In this document: positions 51,538 to 60,869 of the stretch, one piece after another
How the letters are laid out: each line of letters opens with the position of its first letter
Numbering within the stretch: the stretch's first letter is position 1
Source of the DNA: Tessaracoccus sp. SD287
GTDB taxonomy: Bacteria; Actinomycetota; Actinomycetes; Propionibacteriales; Propionibacteriaceae
Reading direction: 5' to 3'
Length of the DNA: 64,000 bases
Assembly (NCBI RefSeq): GCF_017355265.1
Contig: NZ_JADIJQ010000007.1
Location: forward strand, 1 to 64,000
Position numbers and translations under genes: made by a program
Notes under the pieces: generated by a model
Databases searched by the model: none
What the model was told of the DNA's origin: nothing
Seen by the model: the letters and a program-made list of their open reading frames with translations, nothing else

Positions 51538-53099
51538 TCATTGCCGGGTTCCGCACCGGGAACGTCCCCCGCATCATTGGCAGCGTCCTCGGACTGCTGG
51601 CGGGGCTGGTGGCCGGCGTCGGCGGTCTGGTCGGCGGGGTGCTGCTGGGCATGGCACCCGAACCGTGGCAGTCCTGGGCACTGCAGGCATCGCTGGCGGT
51701 GGTGCTGCTGGTGTGGGTGCTCGGCCCGATGCTGATCGCCGGCTCAGATGCGGCCATGGACCCCGTCAAGCTGACCCTGCTGCCGTTGTCGCGGCGGCAA
51801 CTGGCGTCCGGGCTGGGGTTGGCGTCGCTGGTCGGGCCCGGCGGGTTGGCCACGGTGCTGGCCATGATCGGTGTCGCCATCGGTCTGGCCGGTCGTCCTG
51901 CCGGCCTGCCGCTGGTGGTGGCCGGGGTGGCGCTGTTCACCGTCACCTGCGCCATGGTCAGCCGGCTGGTCGTCTCGCTGGTCGGCTTCGGGTTGCGCAA
52001 GCGCGGCACCCGCGACGTGCTGGCCGTGGCGATTCCGCTGGCGGTCGTGGTGCTGTCGCAGCTGCCCAACCTGCTCAGCCAACTGGCCACCAACCAGAGC
52101 GCCGAGGCGACCCAGAAGATGCTGGGCACGGTGGCCGGGGTGACCCGGTTCCTGCCCAGTTCGTTCGCCGCCGAAGTGATCCTGGCCGGGCGGGACGGCC
52201 ACCTCGGGCGGGGTCTGGTCGAACTGCTGGCCGGTCTGGTCCTGGTCGTCATCCTGGGTTGGCTGTGGACGCTGCTGCTGGCCAAGGTGATGACCAGCCC
52301 GCCGGTCTCGGGAGCCGCCGAGCGCCGGGACGGGGAGCTGAGGTTCCCGTTCGCGCGGGTCCTGAGCCGGTTCTCGCCGCGGGTGCGGGCCGTGATCGGC
52401 AAGGACATCATCCTGATGTTCCGTGAACCGGCCCAGCGCGTGGGTGTGATCATCATCGTCATCTTCGGGCTGGCGGCCGTGGTCGTCCCGGCGATCCTGC
52501 TGCGCGACTACCCGCTGGCCAGTTACATCGTCGCCGGTGTCGCGTGGATGCTGGGCGTCACCTACACCAACATGTACGGCTATGACGGCAGCTCGCTGTG
52601 GGTCAACGTGGCCGCCGGCGACGACGCCAGGTCCGACCTGATGGGCAAGCTGGTCGCCCGACTGCTGGTCTACACCCCGGTGCTGGTGGTGTTCGCGGTG
52701 GCCCTTCCGGTGGTCATCGCGCCCCGGTTGACGGTCTCGGTGGTCGGCATCACGCTGGGGGTGTGGTTCGTCGGCATCGGCCTGGGACTGCTGCAGTCGG
52801 TGATTGCCCCCTACCCGATCAAGGTCTCCGAGGACTCGCTGATGGCCACCAATTCGGGCAGCTTCACCGCCTTCGTGGCGCAACTGGTCGCGTTCCCGGT
52901 GCTGGGGGTCGTCTGCGGGCCGTTCGTGGCCCTGGCCATGTTGAACGTTGAGCACCCGTGGTGGCCGACGCTGGCCGGGGTCGGTTCGGCGGTCACCGGC
53001 GGGTTGGCGATGTGGGGCATGTGGGTGGCCGCGACCCGGTACAGCGCCGGACGCCAACCAGAGATCCTGGGCATGGTCTCCAAGCGCGCCGAGGCCTGA
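51501..53099 (+). CDS. ABC transporter permease
   Basis: A 532-residue integral membrane protein with about 12 hydrophobic segments, in two halves separated by a basic cytoplasmic loop (RFPFARVLSRFSPRVRAVIGKD). It looks like a complete exporter membrane unit translated as one chain. GGGGAGG precedes the ATG at 51501. It overlaps the ATPase gene by 37 bp. The cargo is unknown; ABC-2-like exporters of this layout often move peptides, lipids or antibiotics. Confidence 0.82.
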   Translation: MVGHFLRLKVALIIAGFRTGNVPRIIGSVLGLLAGLVAGVGGLVGGVLLGMAPEPWQSWALQASLAVVLLVWVLGPMLIAGSDAAMDPVKLTLLPLSRRQLASGLGLASLVGPGGLATVLAMIGVAIGLAGRPAGLPLVVAGVALFTVTCAMVSRLVVSLVGFGLRKRGTRDVLAVAIPLAVVVLSQLPNLLSQLATNQSAEATQKMLGTVAGVTRFLPSSFAAEVILAGRDGHLGRGLVELLAGLVLVVILGWLWTLLLAKVMTSPPVSGAAERRDGELRFPFARVLSRFSPRVRAVIGKDIILMFREPAQRVGVIIIVIFGLAAVVVPAILLRDYPLASYIVAGVAWMLGVTYTNMYGYDGSSLWVNVAAGDDARSDLMGKLVARLLVYTPVLVVFAVALPVVIAPRLTVSVVGITLGVWFVGIGLGLLQSVIAPYPIKVSEDSLMATNSGSFTAFVAQLVAFPVLGVVCGPFVALAMLNVEHPWWPTLAGVGSAVTGGLAMWGMWVAATRYSAGRQPEILGMVSKRAEA

Positions 53100-53106
53100 G
53101 CGGGTA

Positions 53107-54429
53107 TCAGCGCGGGACGATCGCCGAGTCGCGGCGGGTGAACGCCCACCCCGGGTCGAGCATCATCATCGAGGCCACCAGCCCGCACACCATGGCAATC
53201 ACCTGCAGCACCACGAAGATGCCGCTGCCCAGGGCAGAGAACAGGTCGCCGGAGTTGAAGTGGAGCAGGGTCTGCAGCGCCGGCGTGCCCGGAATCATCA
53301 CCAGCAACGTCGGCACCAGCATGATCAACCGGGTCAGCCCGAACCAGCGGCCGACCATGTGGCACAGGATGCCCATCACCAGCGCCCCGACAAAGGTGGC
53401 GACGTGGTCCATCGCGCCGAGATCGATCAGGACGAGCCGGACGACGCTGCCGGCGATCGCGACCAGGCCCGAGCCGAGCGCCTCACGGGTGGGGGAGTTG
53501 AACATGACCGCCCACCCGAACACCGCCCCGAAGCTGGCCACCACGCGCAGCGTCCACAACCAGAACGGGTCGAGCAGCACCGGCGGCGGGTCGGTGGGGT
53601 CCAACCCGGCGATCGAGGCCACCATCCAGGCACCGATGCCGATGGACAACATCACCAGCGCCGCGTAGGTCATCCGTCCGATGCCGGCCTGCAGGTCGAG
53701 CCTGGCCAGGTCCAGGGCCCCGGTGAACAGGGGGAAGCCGGGCACCAGGAAGATGCTGGCGGCGATGAAGCCGGCCACCATCCGTGGCGTGTTCTCCAGG
53801 CTGAAGCCATGGGTGAACCAGGAGGCGGCCAGGTAGACCAGTGAGGCCACCACCGTCGAGGCGACCACCGAACCGAACAGGTTGAGCCGCCAGGCCAGCA
53901 GCCGTCGGTGCACCGCGAACGCGGCGATGGCGGCGATGAACACGGCCAGCAGTTCGCGCCAGTTGCTGCCGCTGAGGAATCCGACCGAGACGCAGGCGAA
54001 ACCCACCGCCAGGGCCACCAGCCAGGTCGGGTGCAGCGCCGGCCGGGCCTCGATGGCGTTCAACCGGGCACTGACCTCATCGGCCGACATTCGCTCCGGC
54101 AGGCCGCGGGCGAAGTGCTGGATGGCGCGGATCCGGTCGGCGTTGACCCCCGGGGTGGTGATTTCGCCGGCCTGGGTGCGAAAGATCGACTGGCGATGGG
54201 TGGTGACCACGATGTTGGTGAACGAGATCTGGGCCTGCAGGTGGTCGATGTCCAGCGCCCGCGACAGCCGCAGCATGGCGGTGCGGACCCGCAGCGAACT
54301 GGTGCCGGCGCCAAGCATCAGGTTGCCGATGCGCAACACCAGGTTGGACTCGCGGATCAGTTCGCGGGGGACGTCGGGCGAGTTCTCGGCGCGGTCGTCA
54401 GGCTGGTCAGGGGTCGGCACATCGGTCAC
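53107..54429 (-). CDS. thrE: ThrE-type threonine/serine exporter
   Basis: A 440-residue protein of the ThrE family. The N-terminal ~170 residues are the ThrE cytosolic region (NLMLGAGTSSLRVRTAMLRL, QAQISFTNIVVTTHR), followed by about ten membrane segments, arranged as 5+5. It exports threonine and serine. It is the last gene of an ilvD-DinB-thrE run with 9-bp gaps. Since threonine feeds isoleucine synthesis, the linkage to ilvD makes physiological sense. It is convergent with the ABC permease, 8 bp apart. Confidence 0.88.
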   Translation of the reverse strand: MTDVPTPDQPDDRAENSPDVPRELIRESNLVLRIGNLMLGAGTSSLRVRTAMLRLSRALDIDHLQAQISFTNIVVTTHRQSIFRTQAGEITTPGVNADRIRAIQHFARGLPERMSADEVSARLNAIEARPALHPTWLVALAVGFACVSVGFLSGSNWRELLAVFIAAIAAFAVHRRLLAWRLNLFGSVVASTVVASLVYLAASWFTHGFSLENTPRMVAGFIAASIFLVPGFPLFTGALDLARLDLQAGIGRMTYAALVMLSIGIGAWMVASIAGLDPTDPPPVLLDPFWLWTLRVVASFGAVFGWAVMFNSPTREALGSGLVAIAGSVVRLVLIDLGAMDHVATFVGALVMGILCHMVGRWFGLTRLIMLVPTLLVMIPGTPALQTLLHFNSGDLFSALGSGIFVVLQVIAMVCGLVASMMMLDPGWAFTRRDSAIVPR

Positions 54430-54438
54430 CCCCGGATT

Positions 54439-55047
54439 CTACGGCGAAGCGGCGGGGAGCCCCTCGTCGCCAGCCCGGCGGGCGAGCTGCTCGAGCATGT
54501 CCACGTAGGAGGACCACCCCTGGGCGTCCAACTCCGGCAAGTTGGATCCCTCCGGTCGGACGCCGGCCTGGCCATCGATCGACTCCCGCAGGATGTCGAC
54601 CTGGCCGAGGTGGCGTGCGGTCTCGTCCAGCACGTGCACCAGCACCCAGAACATCTCGACCTGCTGGCCCCGCTCGCCCCACCACGGCACCCGGCCGGTG
54701 GCGGCCAGCCCGCGCCGCCGCACGCTCGCATCATCACGCTCCCAGGCCGTCCGGTACAGCCCGATGATGTCGGTCACCGACTCCTCGGCGGTGGCATACA
54801 TGTCGGCGTTGGGCTCCTCGGAGTCATTCCACGGCATCGGGAAGGCTGGCGGGTCACCGAAGCAGACGCTGAGGTAGTCGTGCTCGACCGAGGCGACGTG
54901 CTTGACGATGCCCAGGACGTTCGACCCGGTGGGGGTCAAGGGACGCCTCGCGTCGTACTCGGACAGTCCTTCCAGCTTCCACAGCAGGGCGTCGCGCTTG
55001 GCCTGCAGGTAGCGCAGCAGCAGCTCGACCTGGCCGTCGTGGTCCAT
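54439..55047 (-). CDS. DinB-like (DUF664) protein
   Basis: A 202-residue four-helix protein of the DUF664/DinB-like superfamily. The segments LRYLQAKRDALLWKLEGLSE, NVLGIVKHVASVEHDYLS and HVLDETARHLGQVDILRESI provide the three metal-binding histidines (VKHVASVEHDY region and TARHLGQ). Related proteins are mycothiol- or bacillithiol-dependent transferases or maleylpyruvate isomerases. It is located 9 bp after ilvD and 9 bp before thrE. Its role there is unknown; a mycothiol-linked reaction is plausible for an actinomycete. Confidence 0.8.
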   Translation of the reverse strand: MDHDGQVELLLRYLQAKRDALLWKLEGLSEYDARRPLTPTGSNVLGIVKHVASVEHDYLSVCFGDPPAFPMPWNDSEEPNADMYATAEESVTDIIGLYRTAWERDDASVRRRGLAATGRVPWWGERGQQVEMFWVLVHVLDETARHLGQVDILRESIDGQAGVRPEGSNLPELDAQGWSSYVDMLEQLARRAGDEGLPAASP

Positions 55048-55056
55048 CGCCTGCCC

Positions 55057-56766
55057 CTACCCGGTGACCGCGCCGCGGGCGGCGGACTTCACCAGTTTCG
55101 AGTACTTGGCCAGCACGCCGCGGGTGTAGCGCGGGGGCAGCGGTTCCCAGCCCTGGCGGCGCGCTTCGAGGTCGGCCTCGTCGACCAGCAGGTCGAGGGT
55201 GCGTCCGGCGATGTCGACCCGCACCCGGTCACCGTCGCGGATGAAGGCGATCGGGCCGCCGTCGACGGCCTCGGGGGCAATGTGTCCGATGCACAGGCCC
55301 GTGGTGCCACCGGAGAACCGTCCGTCGGTCAGCAGCAGCACGTCCTTGCCCAACCCGGCCCCCTTGATGGCGGCGGTGATGGCCAGCATCTCGCGCATGC
55401 CCGGGCCACCCTTGGGGCCCTCGTAGCGAATCACCACGACGTCGCCGTGGTTGATCCCGCCCGCCTCCAGGGCCTCCATCGCTCCCGCCTCACGCTCGAA
55501 GACCCGCGCCGGGCCCTCGAAGACGTCGGCGTCGAAACCGGCCGACTTCACCACCGCACCGTCGGGGGCCAGCGAGCCGTGCAGGATCGTCAGCCCGCCG
55601 GTGGCATGGATGGGGTCGTCCAGACGGTGGATGACGGTGCCGTCGACCGGGTCGGGGTCCAGTTCGGCCAGGTTTTCGGCCAGGGTGCGGCCGGTCACAG
55701 TCAACGCGTCGCCGTGCAGCAGGCCCTCGTCCAGCATGGCCTTCATGATCACCGGGATGCCGCCGTGGATGTCGACGTCGTTCATCACGTACTTGCCGAA
55801 GGGCTTCATGTCGGCCAGGTGCGGCACCTTGTCACCGATGCGGTTGAAGTCGTGCAGGTCGAGGTCGACCTCGGCCTCGTGGGCAATGGCCAGCAGGTGC
55901 AGGACGACGTTGGTCGACCCGCCCAGCGCCATGGCCAGCGCGATCGCGTTCTCAAAGGCCTCGATGGTCAGGATGTCGCGGGTGGTGATGCCCAGGCGCA
56001 GCAGGTTGACCACGGCCTCACCGGAACGGTGGGCGAAGCCGTCGCGGCGCCGGTCGGCGCTGGGCGGTGCCGCCGAGCCGGGCAGGCTGAGCCCCAGCGC
56101 CTCGGCGACCGAGGCCATGGTGTTGGCGGTGTACATGCCGCCGCAGGCACCCTCGCCGGGCGCGAAGGCGCATTCGATGCGCTTCAGGTCGGCGGTGCTC
56201 ATCCGCCCGGCCATGCAGGCCCCGACTCCCTCGAAGGAGTCGATGATGGTGATCTCCTTCTCGGTGCCGTCGCTGAGCTTCACGTGCCCGGGGGCAATGG
56301 ACCCGGCATAGAGGAAGACGCTGGACAGGTCCAGGCGGGCGCTGGCCATCAGCATCCCCGGGATGGACTTGTCGCAGCCGGCCAGCAGCACCGAGCCGTC
56401 CAGCCGTTCGGCCATCATCACCGTCTCGACCGAGTCGGCGACCACCTCGCGCGAGACCAGCGAGAAGTGCATGCCCTCGTGACCCATCGAGATGCCGTCG
56501 GAGACCGAGATGGTGCCAAACTGCAGCGGGTAGCCGCTGCCGGCGTGCACCCCCTCCTTGGCACCTTGGGCCAGCCGGTCCAGGCTCAGGTTGCAGGGGG
56601 TGATCTCGTTCCAGCTGGACGCGATGCCGATCTGCGGCTTGTCCCAGTCCTGGTCGCCCATGCCCACCCCGCGCAGCATCCCCCGCGAGGTGGTGGCCTG
56701 GATGCCGTCGGTGACCACCCGGCTGCGGGGCTTGATGTCAATGCTGTCGCTGGCGTCGGTGCTCAT
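55057..56766 (-). CDS. ilvD: Dihydroxy-acid dehydratase, [2Fe-2S] actinobacterial type
   Basis: A 569-residue IlvD/Edd protein. Three cysteines at the family's cluster positions are present: C58 ([11 protein letters not shown]), C131 ([12 protein letters not shown]) and C209 ([14 protein letters not shown]), as in mycobacterial and plant [2Fe-2S] enzymes. [23 protein letters not shown] and [20 protein letters not shown] follow. It is clearly different from the 614-residue E. coli-type enzyme at 28654-30498. It is the first gene of an operon with DinB-like and ThrE genes, so it is the likelier housekeeping enzyme for branched-chain amino acids. Confidence 0.94.
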   Translation of the reverse strand: MSTDASDSIDIKPRSRVVTDGIQATTSRGMLRGVGMGDQDWDKPQIGIASSWNEITPCNLSLDRLAQGAKEGVHAGSGYPLQFGTISVSDGISMGHEGMHFSLVSREVVADSVETVMMAERLDGSVLLAGCDKSIPGMLMASARLDLSSVFLYAGSIAPGHVKLSDGTEKEITIIDSFEGVGACMAGRMSTADLKRIECAFAPGEGACGGMYTANTMASVAEALGLSLPGSAAPPSADRRRDGFAHRSGEAVVNLLRLGITTRDILTIEAFENAIALAMALGGSTNVVLHLLAIAHEAEVDLDLHDFNRIGDKVPHLADMKPFGKYVMNDVDIHGGIPVIMKAMLDEGLLHGDALTVTGRTLAENLAELDPDPVDGTVIHRLDDPIHATGGLTILHGSLAPDGAVVKSAGFDADVFEGPARVFEREAGAMEALEAGGINHGDVVVIRYEGPKGGPGMREMLAITAAIKGAGLGKDVLLLTDGRFSGGTTGLCIGHIAPEAVDGGPIAFIRDGDRVRVDIAGRTLDLLVDEADLEARRQGWEPLPPRYTRGVLAKYSKLVKSAARGAVTG

Positions 56767-56848
56767 TGCCCCAATCTAGTCGGGCCACCCGGGCGGGGGG
56801 ACGAGTCGCGGCAGGACTTATTGACCGGCCCCGGGCGTTGTACCCACC

Positions 56849-57994
56849 GTGAGCGCCCGACCCGTCCTGCACCCCGATCGCGTCCTCGACAGCCTGGTCA
56901 TCGGGGCCGGCCAGGCCGGATTGTCGGCCTCCCACCACCTGCTGCGCCTGGACATCGACCACGTGGTGCTGGACGCCAATGACGCGGCCGGTGGCGCCTG
57001 GCAGCACCGCTGGGATGCGCTGACCATGGCCGACGTTCACGGCGTGGCCGAGCTGCCGGGCACCGACAAAACCGCCACGACGCCCCGGGAGCGGGCCAAT
57101 GTCGCGGTGCCGCGCTACTTCGGGGCCTACGAGACCGGGTTCGGGCTGCCGGTGGTGCGTCCCGCCACCGTGGTGGCCGTGACCCGCTCGGCCGACGGGT
57201 TCCTGGTCGAGGCGCGCCTGCCCAGCGGCCGGGTGCAGCTGCGCGCCCGCACCCTGGTCAATGCCACCGGCACCTGGACCAGGCCGTTCGTGCCCAGCTA
57301 CCCGGGGCAGGCGAGCTTCGCCGGGACACAGCTGCACACCCGCGACTTCCCGGGCCCGGAGTTCTTCGAGGGACGCCGCACCGTGGTCGTCGGCGGCGGC
57401 GCCTCGGCCGTCCAGTTCCTCGGCCTGCTGGCTCCGCGCGTCGGCGCCGAGAACCTGGTCTGGACGACCCGACGCGAGCCCGTCTGGCTGGACCAGGAGT
57501 TCACCCCGGAACTCGGTTCCCGGGTGGTCGCCAAGGTCTCCGAACGGGCCCGGGCCGGGCTCCCGACCCGCTCGGTGGTCAGCTACACGGGCCTGTTCCT
57601 GCGCGAACAAGAGCAGCAGGCGGCCGCGCTGGGGGTTTACGCCGCCCGCCGGCCCATGTTCAGTCGGATCGAGCCCGACGGGGTGCGCTGGCACCAGCCC
57701 CGGCCGGGTGCCCCGGTGTTCGAGGCGGTGGACGTGATCCTGTGGGCCACCGGGTTCCGGGCGGCAGTCGACCACCTCGCGGGGCTGCGGCTGCGTTCGG
57801 CGCGCGGGGGCATCCAGTTGGCCGACGACGAGACCACCGCCGTCGCCGACCCGCGGGTGCAGTTGGTGGGCTACGGGCCCTCGGCGAGCACCATCGGGGC
57901 CAACCGGGCCGGACGACGGGCCGCGCTGGGCGTGCGGCGGGCCCTGCAGCAGGCAGACCTGCAGCAGCCGGACCAGCGCCGTCTCAGCGCCTGA
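56849..57994 (+). CDS. FMO-like FAD/NAD(P)-dependent oxidoreductase
   Basis: A 381-residue flavoprotein. The FAD loop is SLVIGAGQAGLSASHHLL, the NADPH loop VVVGGGASAVQFLGLL, and the end motif VILWATGFRAAVDHL. These define the group I flavin monooxygenase/thioredoxin-reductase-like family, often annotated as involved in K+ transport (CzcO). The real reaction is unknown. It starts at GTG 56849 and is divergent from ilvD, 82 bp apart. The next gene is convergent, 10 bp after its stop. Confidence 0.85.
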   Translation: MSARPVLHPDRVLDSLVIGAGQAGLSASHHLLRLDIDHVVLDANDAAGGAWQHRWDALTMADVHGVAELPGTDKTATTPRERANVAVPRYFGAYETGFGLPVVRPATVVAVTRSADGFLVEARLPSGRVQLRARTLVNATGTWTRPFVPSYPGQASFAGTQLHTRDFPGPEFFEGRRTVVVGGGASAVQFLGLLAPRVGAENLVWTTRREPVWLDQEFTPELGSRVVAKVSERARAGLPTRSVVSYTGLFLREQEQQAAALGVYAARRPMFSRIEPDGVRWHQPRPGAPVFEAVDVILWATGFRAAVDHLAGLRLRSARGGIQLADDETTAVADPRVQLVGYGPSASTIGANRAGRRAALGVRRALQQADLQQPDQRRLSA

Positions 57995-58003
57995 ACCGGC
58001 TGG

Positions 58004-59701
58004 TCAGGGAAGCCGCAGGTCACCGGGGTGGTGCAGCCGCCACCACAGGTGCCCGTAGCCGTCGACCGGGACGGTCAGCCGGCCACCCCGGCCCACCTGC
58101 AGCCGGGCGTCGGTCAACAACTCGCGGGCCTCGGTGCCCTCCTCGACGCCGTCCAGGGTGACGGTGATCTCGCAGGCCTCCGGCGACAGGTTGTGCACCA
58201 GCACCGTGCTCGCCCCGGCGTCGCCCGGACGGGTCCAGGTGCAGCGGTGGGCCAGGACGGAGGCGACATCGTGGGCCAGCACCTGGCTGGCACCCATGCC
58301 CACCTCGGGCGACTCCCGGTAGCGGCGGGCCAGCAGCGAGACGAAGTTCAGCAGCGAGTCCGGGTCCTTGCGCTGGGCGGCCACGTTGACGTGCGCCGGT
58401 CCGAAGGCGCCCTCGGTGACCGGGGCCGGCAACCGTGAGGCCCGCGCGGCCGAGAAGCCACCATTCTTCTCGTCGGTCCACTGCATCGGGGTGCGCACCG
58501 CCATCCGTCCGGGCACGGCCAGGTTCTCGCCCATGCCGATCTCCTCGCCGTAGAACAGCACGGGTGTGCCCGGCAGCGAGAACATCAGGGAGTAGATCAT
58601 CCGCAGCCGACGAGGGTCGGCGTCCACCATCGGCGGCAGCCGGCGCCGCAGGCCCCGCCCGAAGAGTTGCATGTCGGGGTCGGGCCCGAACGCGGCGAAG
58701 ACCTCCTGGCGTTCGTCCTCGCTGAGCTTGTCGAGGGTGAGTTCGTCGTGGTTGCGCACGAAACAGGCGAACTGGCTGTTGACGGGCAGGTCGGGACGTT
58801 GCTCCAGAGTCGCCCCGATCAGGGTGGCGTCGTTGCGGGCGAAGGCCAAGTACATCTGCTGCATCAGGACGAAGTCGAACTGCATGGTCAGTTCCTCACC
58901 GACGCCCTCGCTGCCGAAGAAGGCCAGCTGCTCCTGGTAGGGAATGTTCACCTCGCCGAGCAGGATGGCGTCGCCCCGACGGCGTCCCATGAACGCCTTG
59001 AGTTCCCGCAGGTGCTGGTGGGGGTCGCCGTAGCCCTCGGCGTCGGACTGACCGACCCCGCGGGCCGAGATCAGGTAGGGCACCGCGTCCACCCGGAAGC
59101 CGTCCAGGCCCAGTTCCATCCAGAACCCGATGATCTTGCGAATCTCGTCGCGCACCACCGGATTGGTCACGTTGAGGTCGGGCTGGTGCTTGTAGAAGTT
59201 GTGCAGGAACCACTCCTGGGTGCGCTCGTCGTACTCCCACAGCGAGTCCTCCTGGTCGGGGAAGACCACCTCGTGGGAGGTGTCCGGCGGCGGGGTGTCA
59301 CGCCAGACGTAGAAGTCGCGGTACGGGTTGTCCTTGGACGAGCGGGCCGCCTTGAACCACGGGTGCTTCGCCGAGGTGTGGTTGACGACCAGGTCGGCGA
59401 TGACCCGCATGCCGCGGTCCTTGGCGGTGCGGATCAACTCGACCAGGTCGCCGAAGCTGCCCAGCTTGGGGTCGACGCCGTAGAAGTCGGTGATGTCGTA
59501 GCCGTCGTCACGTTCGGCGGTGGGATAGAACGGCATCAGCCACAAACAGGTGACGCCCAGTTCGGCCAGGTAGTCGACGCGTGCCGACAGTCCGGTGAAG
59601 TCTCCGGTGCCGTCATTGTCGGCGTCGAAGAACGTCTCGACGTCCAGGCAGTAGACCACGGCGGTCTTCCACCACATGTCTGAGGTCTCGGTCATCCGCA
59701 C
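58004..59701 (-). CDS. Trehalose-synthase-like GH13 alpha-amylase family enzyme
   Basis: A 565-residue GH13 enzyme. Conserved regions run in order: VIADLVVNHTS, GFRVDAVPYL (nucleophile D), AILLGEVNI (acid E) and CFVRNHDELTLD (third acid). The start WWKTAVVYCLDVETFFDADNDGTGDF is shared with trehalose synthases. C-terminal domain ends WWRLHHPGDL. GTG 59701 is favoured (AAGGAG seven bases upstream) over ATG 59695. It lies 18 bp after a TIGR03885-type LLM protein gene. It may isomerise maltose/trehalose or act on glycogen-derived glucans. Confidence 0.88.
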   Translation of the reverse strand: MRMTETSDMWWKTAVVYCLDVETFFDADNDGTGDFTGLSARVDYLAELGVTCLWLMPFYPTAERDDGYDITDFYGVDPKLGSFGDLVELIRTAKDRGMRVIADLVVNHTSAKHPWFKAARSSKDNPYRDFYVWRDTPPPDTSHEVVFPDQEDSLWEYDERTQEWFLHNFYKHQPDLNVTNPVVRDEIRKIIGFWMELGLDGFRVDAVPYLISARGVGQSDAEGYGDPHQHLRELKAFMGRRRGDAILLGEVNIPYQEQLAFFGSEGVGEELTMQFDFVLMQQMYLAFARNDATLIGATLEQRPDLPVNSQFACFVRNHDELTLDKLSEDERQEVFAAFGPDPDMQLFGRGLRRRLPPMVDADPRRLRMIYSLMFSLPGTPVLFYGEEIGMGENLAVPGRMAVRTPMQWTDEKNGGFSAARASRLPAPVTEGAFGPAHVNVAAQRKDPDSLLNFVSLLARRYRESPEVGMGASQVLAHDVASVLAHRCTWTRPGDAGASTVLVHNLSPEACEITVTLDGVEEGTEARELLTDARLQVGRGGRLTVPVDGYGHLWWRLHHPGDLRLP

Positions 59702-59719
59702 GGTGGTGCTCCTTGGGGG

Positions 59720-60676
59720 TCAGGCGAGTTGGGGCAGGACCGTGGCGCCGAAGGCGTCCAGGAACGCGGACTGGTCGGTGCCGACGTGGTGCAGGTAGAC
59801 GGTGCCGAAGCCGAGGTCGGCCAGGTCATGGATGCGCTGGGTGAGCAGGCCCAGGTCGCTGGAGACGAGCACCGCGCGTTGCACCTGGTCGAGGGTGACG
59901 CCCTCACGGCTGACCTCGTCAAGGCTGGCGCGGGTGAGGTCCCAGCAGGCCGGGACGCCGAACACGTTGGAACGCCACTGGTCCATGGCAATGGCCCGGG
60001 CCTCCTGTTCGGTGGGCGCCCAGGACAGGTGGATCTGCAGCACCTTGTGGTCGGCGCCGCCGGCCTCGTCCCAGGCGTCCAGCATGGCCCGCAGCGTGCT
60101 GGGGTCGGCGTTGATGGTGGCCAGCCCGTCAGCCCAGGCGGCGCCGCGGACGGCGGTGGGCACGCTCACGGCCGGCGCGATCAGCTGCGGTTTCGGGTCG
60201 GGGATCTCCCACAGCCTGGCCTCGTGGACCTCGACGAGTCCGTGGTGGGTGACGGTCTGGCCGTCCAGCAGCCGTGAGATCACCTGGACGCATTCCTCCA
60301 GGCGGCGCTGGCGGGTGTCCTTGTCGGGCCAGGGCTGGCCGGTGATGTGCTCGTTGGCGTACTCGCCCGACCCCAGCGCCGTCCAAAACCGCCCGGGGAA
60401 CATTTGGCCCAGGGTGGCGATGGCATGGGCGACGATCGCGGGGTGGTAGCGCTGCCCGGGGGCGGTGACGGTGCCGAAGCTGAGGTTCGTGGTCGCCAGG
60501 GCGGCGCCGAGCCATGGCCAGGCCATCCCCGAGTGACCCTGGCGCTCGGACCACGGCTCGATGTGGTCGGAGCACATGGCCGCGGCGAAGCCAACCTGTT
60601 CGGCGCGCTGGACGTCGGCGAGCAGCTGTCGTGGCGACAGTTGCTCGTGGGAGGCGTGGAATCCGTACACGGTCAT
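59720..60676 (-). CDS. TIGR03885-type LLM flavin oxidoreductase
   Basis: A 318-residue luciferase-superfamily protein. MTVYGFHASHEQLSPRQLLA, AAMCSDHIEPWSERQGHSGM and TNLSFGTVTAPGQRYHPAIVA correspond to the group described as non-F420 (flavinoid) oxidoreductases with F420-like sequence. It is just upstream of the trehalose-synthase-like gene, a linkage I recall in other actinomycetes, and is co-transcribed with it. The substrate is unknown; a sugar-related oxidation is only a guess. Confidence 0.83.
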   Translation of the reverse strand: MTVYGFHASHEQLSPRQLLADVQRAEQVGFAAAMCSDHIEPWSERQGHSGMAWPWLGAALATTNLSFGTVTAPGQRYHPAIVAHAIATLGQMFPGRFWTALGSGEYANEHITGQPWPDKDTRQRRLEECVQVISRLLDGQTVTHHGLVEVHEARLWEIPDPKPQLIAPAVSVPTAVRGAAWADGLATINADPSTLRAMLDAWDEAGGADHKVLQIHLSWAPTEQEARAIAMDQWRSNVFGVPACWDLTRASLDEVSREGVTLDQVQRAVLVSSDLGLLTQRIHDLADLGFGTVYLHHVGTDQSAFLDAFGATVLPQLA

Positions 60677-60755
60677 GTCCCCTGTCTACCGGGATCCTGG
60701 GCGATCGGCAGGCGTCGGGCGGGACCTCTTGATCTGGCGGGGTGTCGGGCGTACC

Positions 60756-60797
60756 CTTGTGTACAAGACCATACAAGTGTGTATCAGGGTATACAAG
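60756..60797 (+). promoter_or_regulatory. Phased TACAAG sites upstream of the transaldolase-like gene
   Basis: CTTGT-GT-ACAAG is a perfect palindrome (60756-60767). TACAAG recurs at 60762, 60772 and 60792, with spacings of 10 and 20 bp, that is on one face of the helix. GTATACAAG-type sites resemble GntR-family operators. AT-rich relative to surroundings; likely core regulatory region. Confidence 0.6.
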
Positions 60798-60869
60798 TGG
60801 ATGGTTTCCGGAGGTGCAATGGTGCCCTCGACGTCCGAGTCGTGGGCCACCTCAGGAGAGGAGACTGCC

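Noticed and set aside
28654-56766. The two ilvD genes as a recent duplication or assembly artefact
   Set aside because: The proteins differ in length, cysteine pattern and motifs throughout; they belong to separate classes.
53908-56982. A 1024-codon plus-strand frame
   Set aside because: Antisense across thrE, the DinB gene and ilvD, which all have clear motifs. One frame crossing three genes and their gaps is a compositional artefact.
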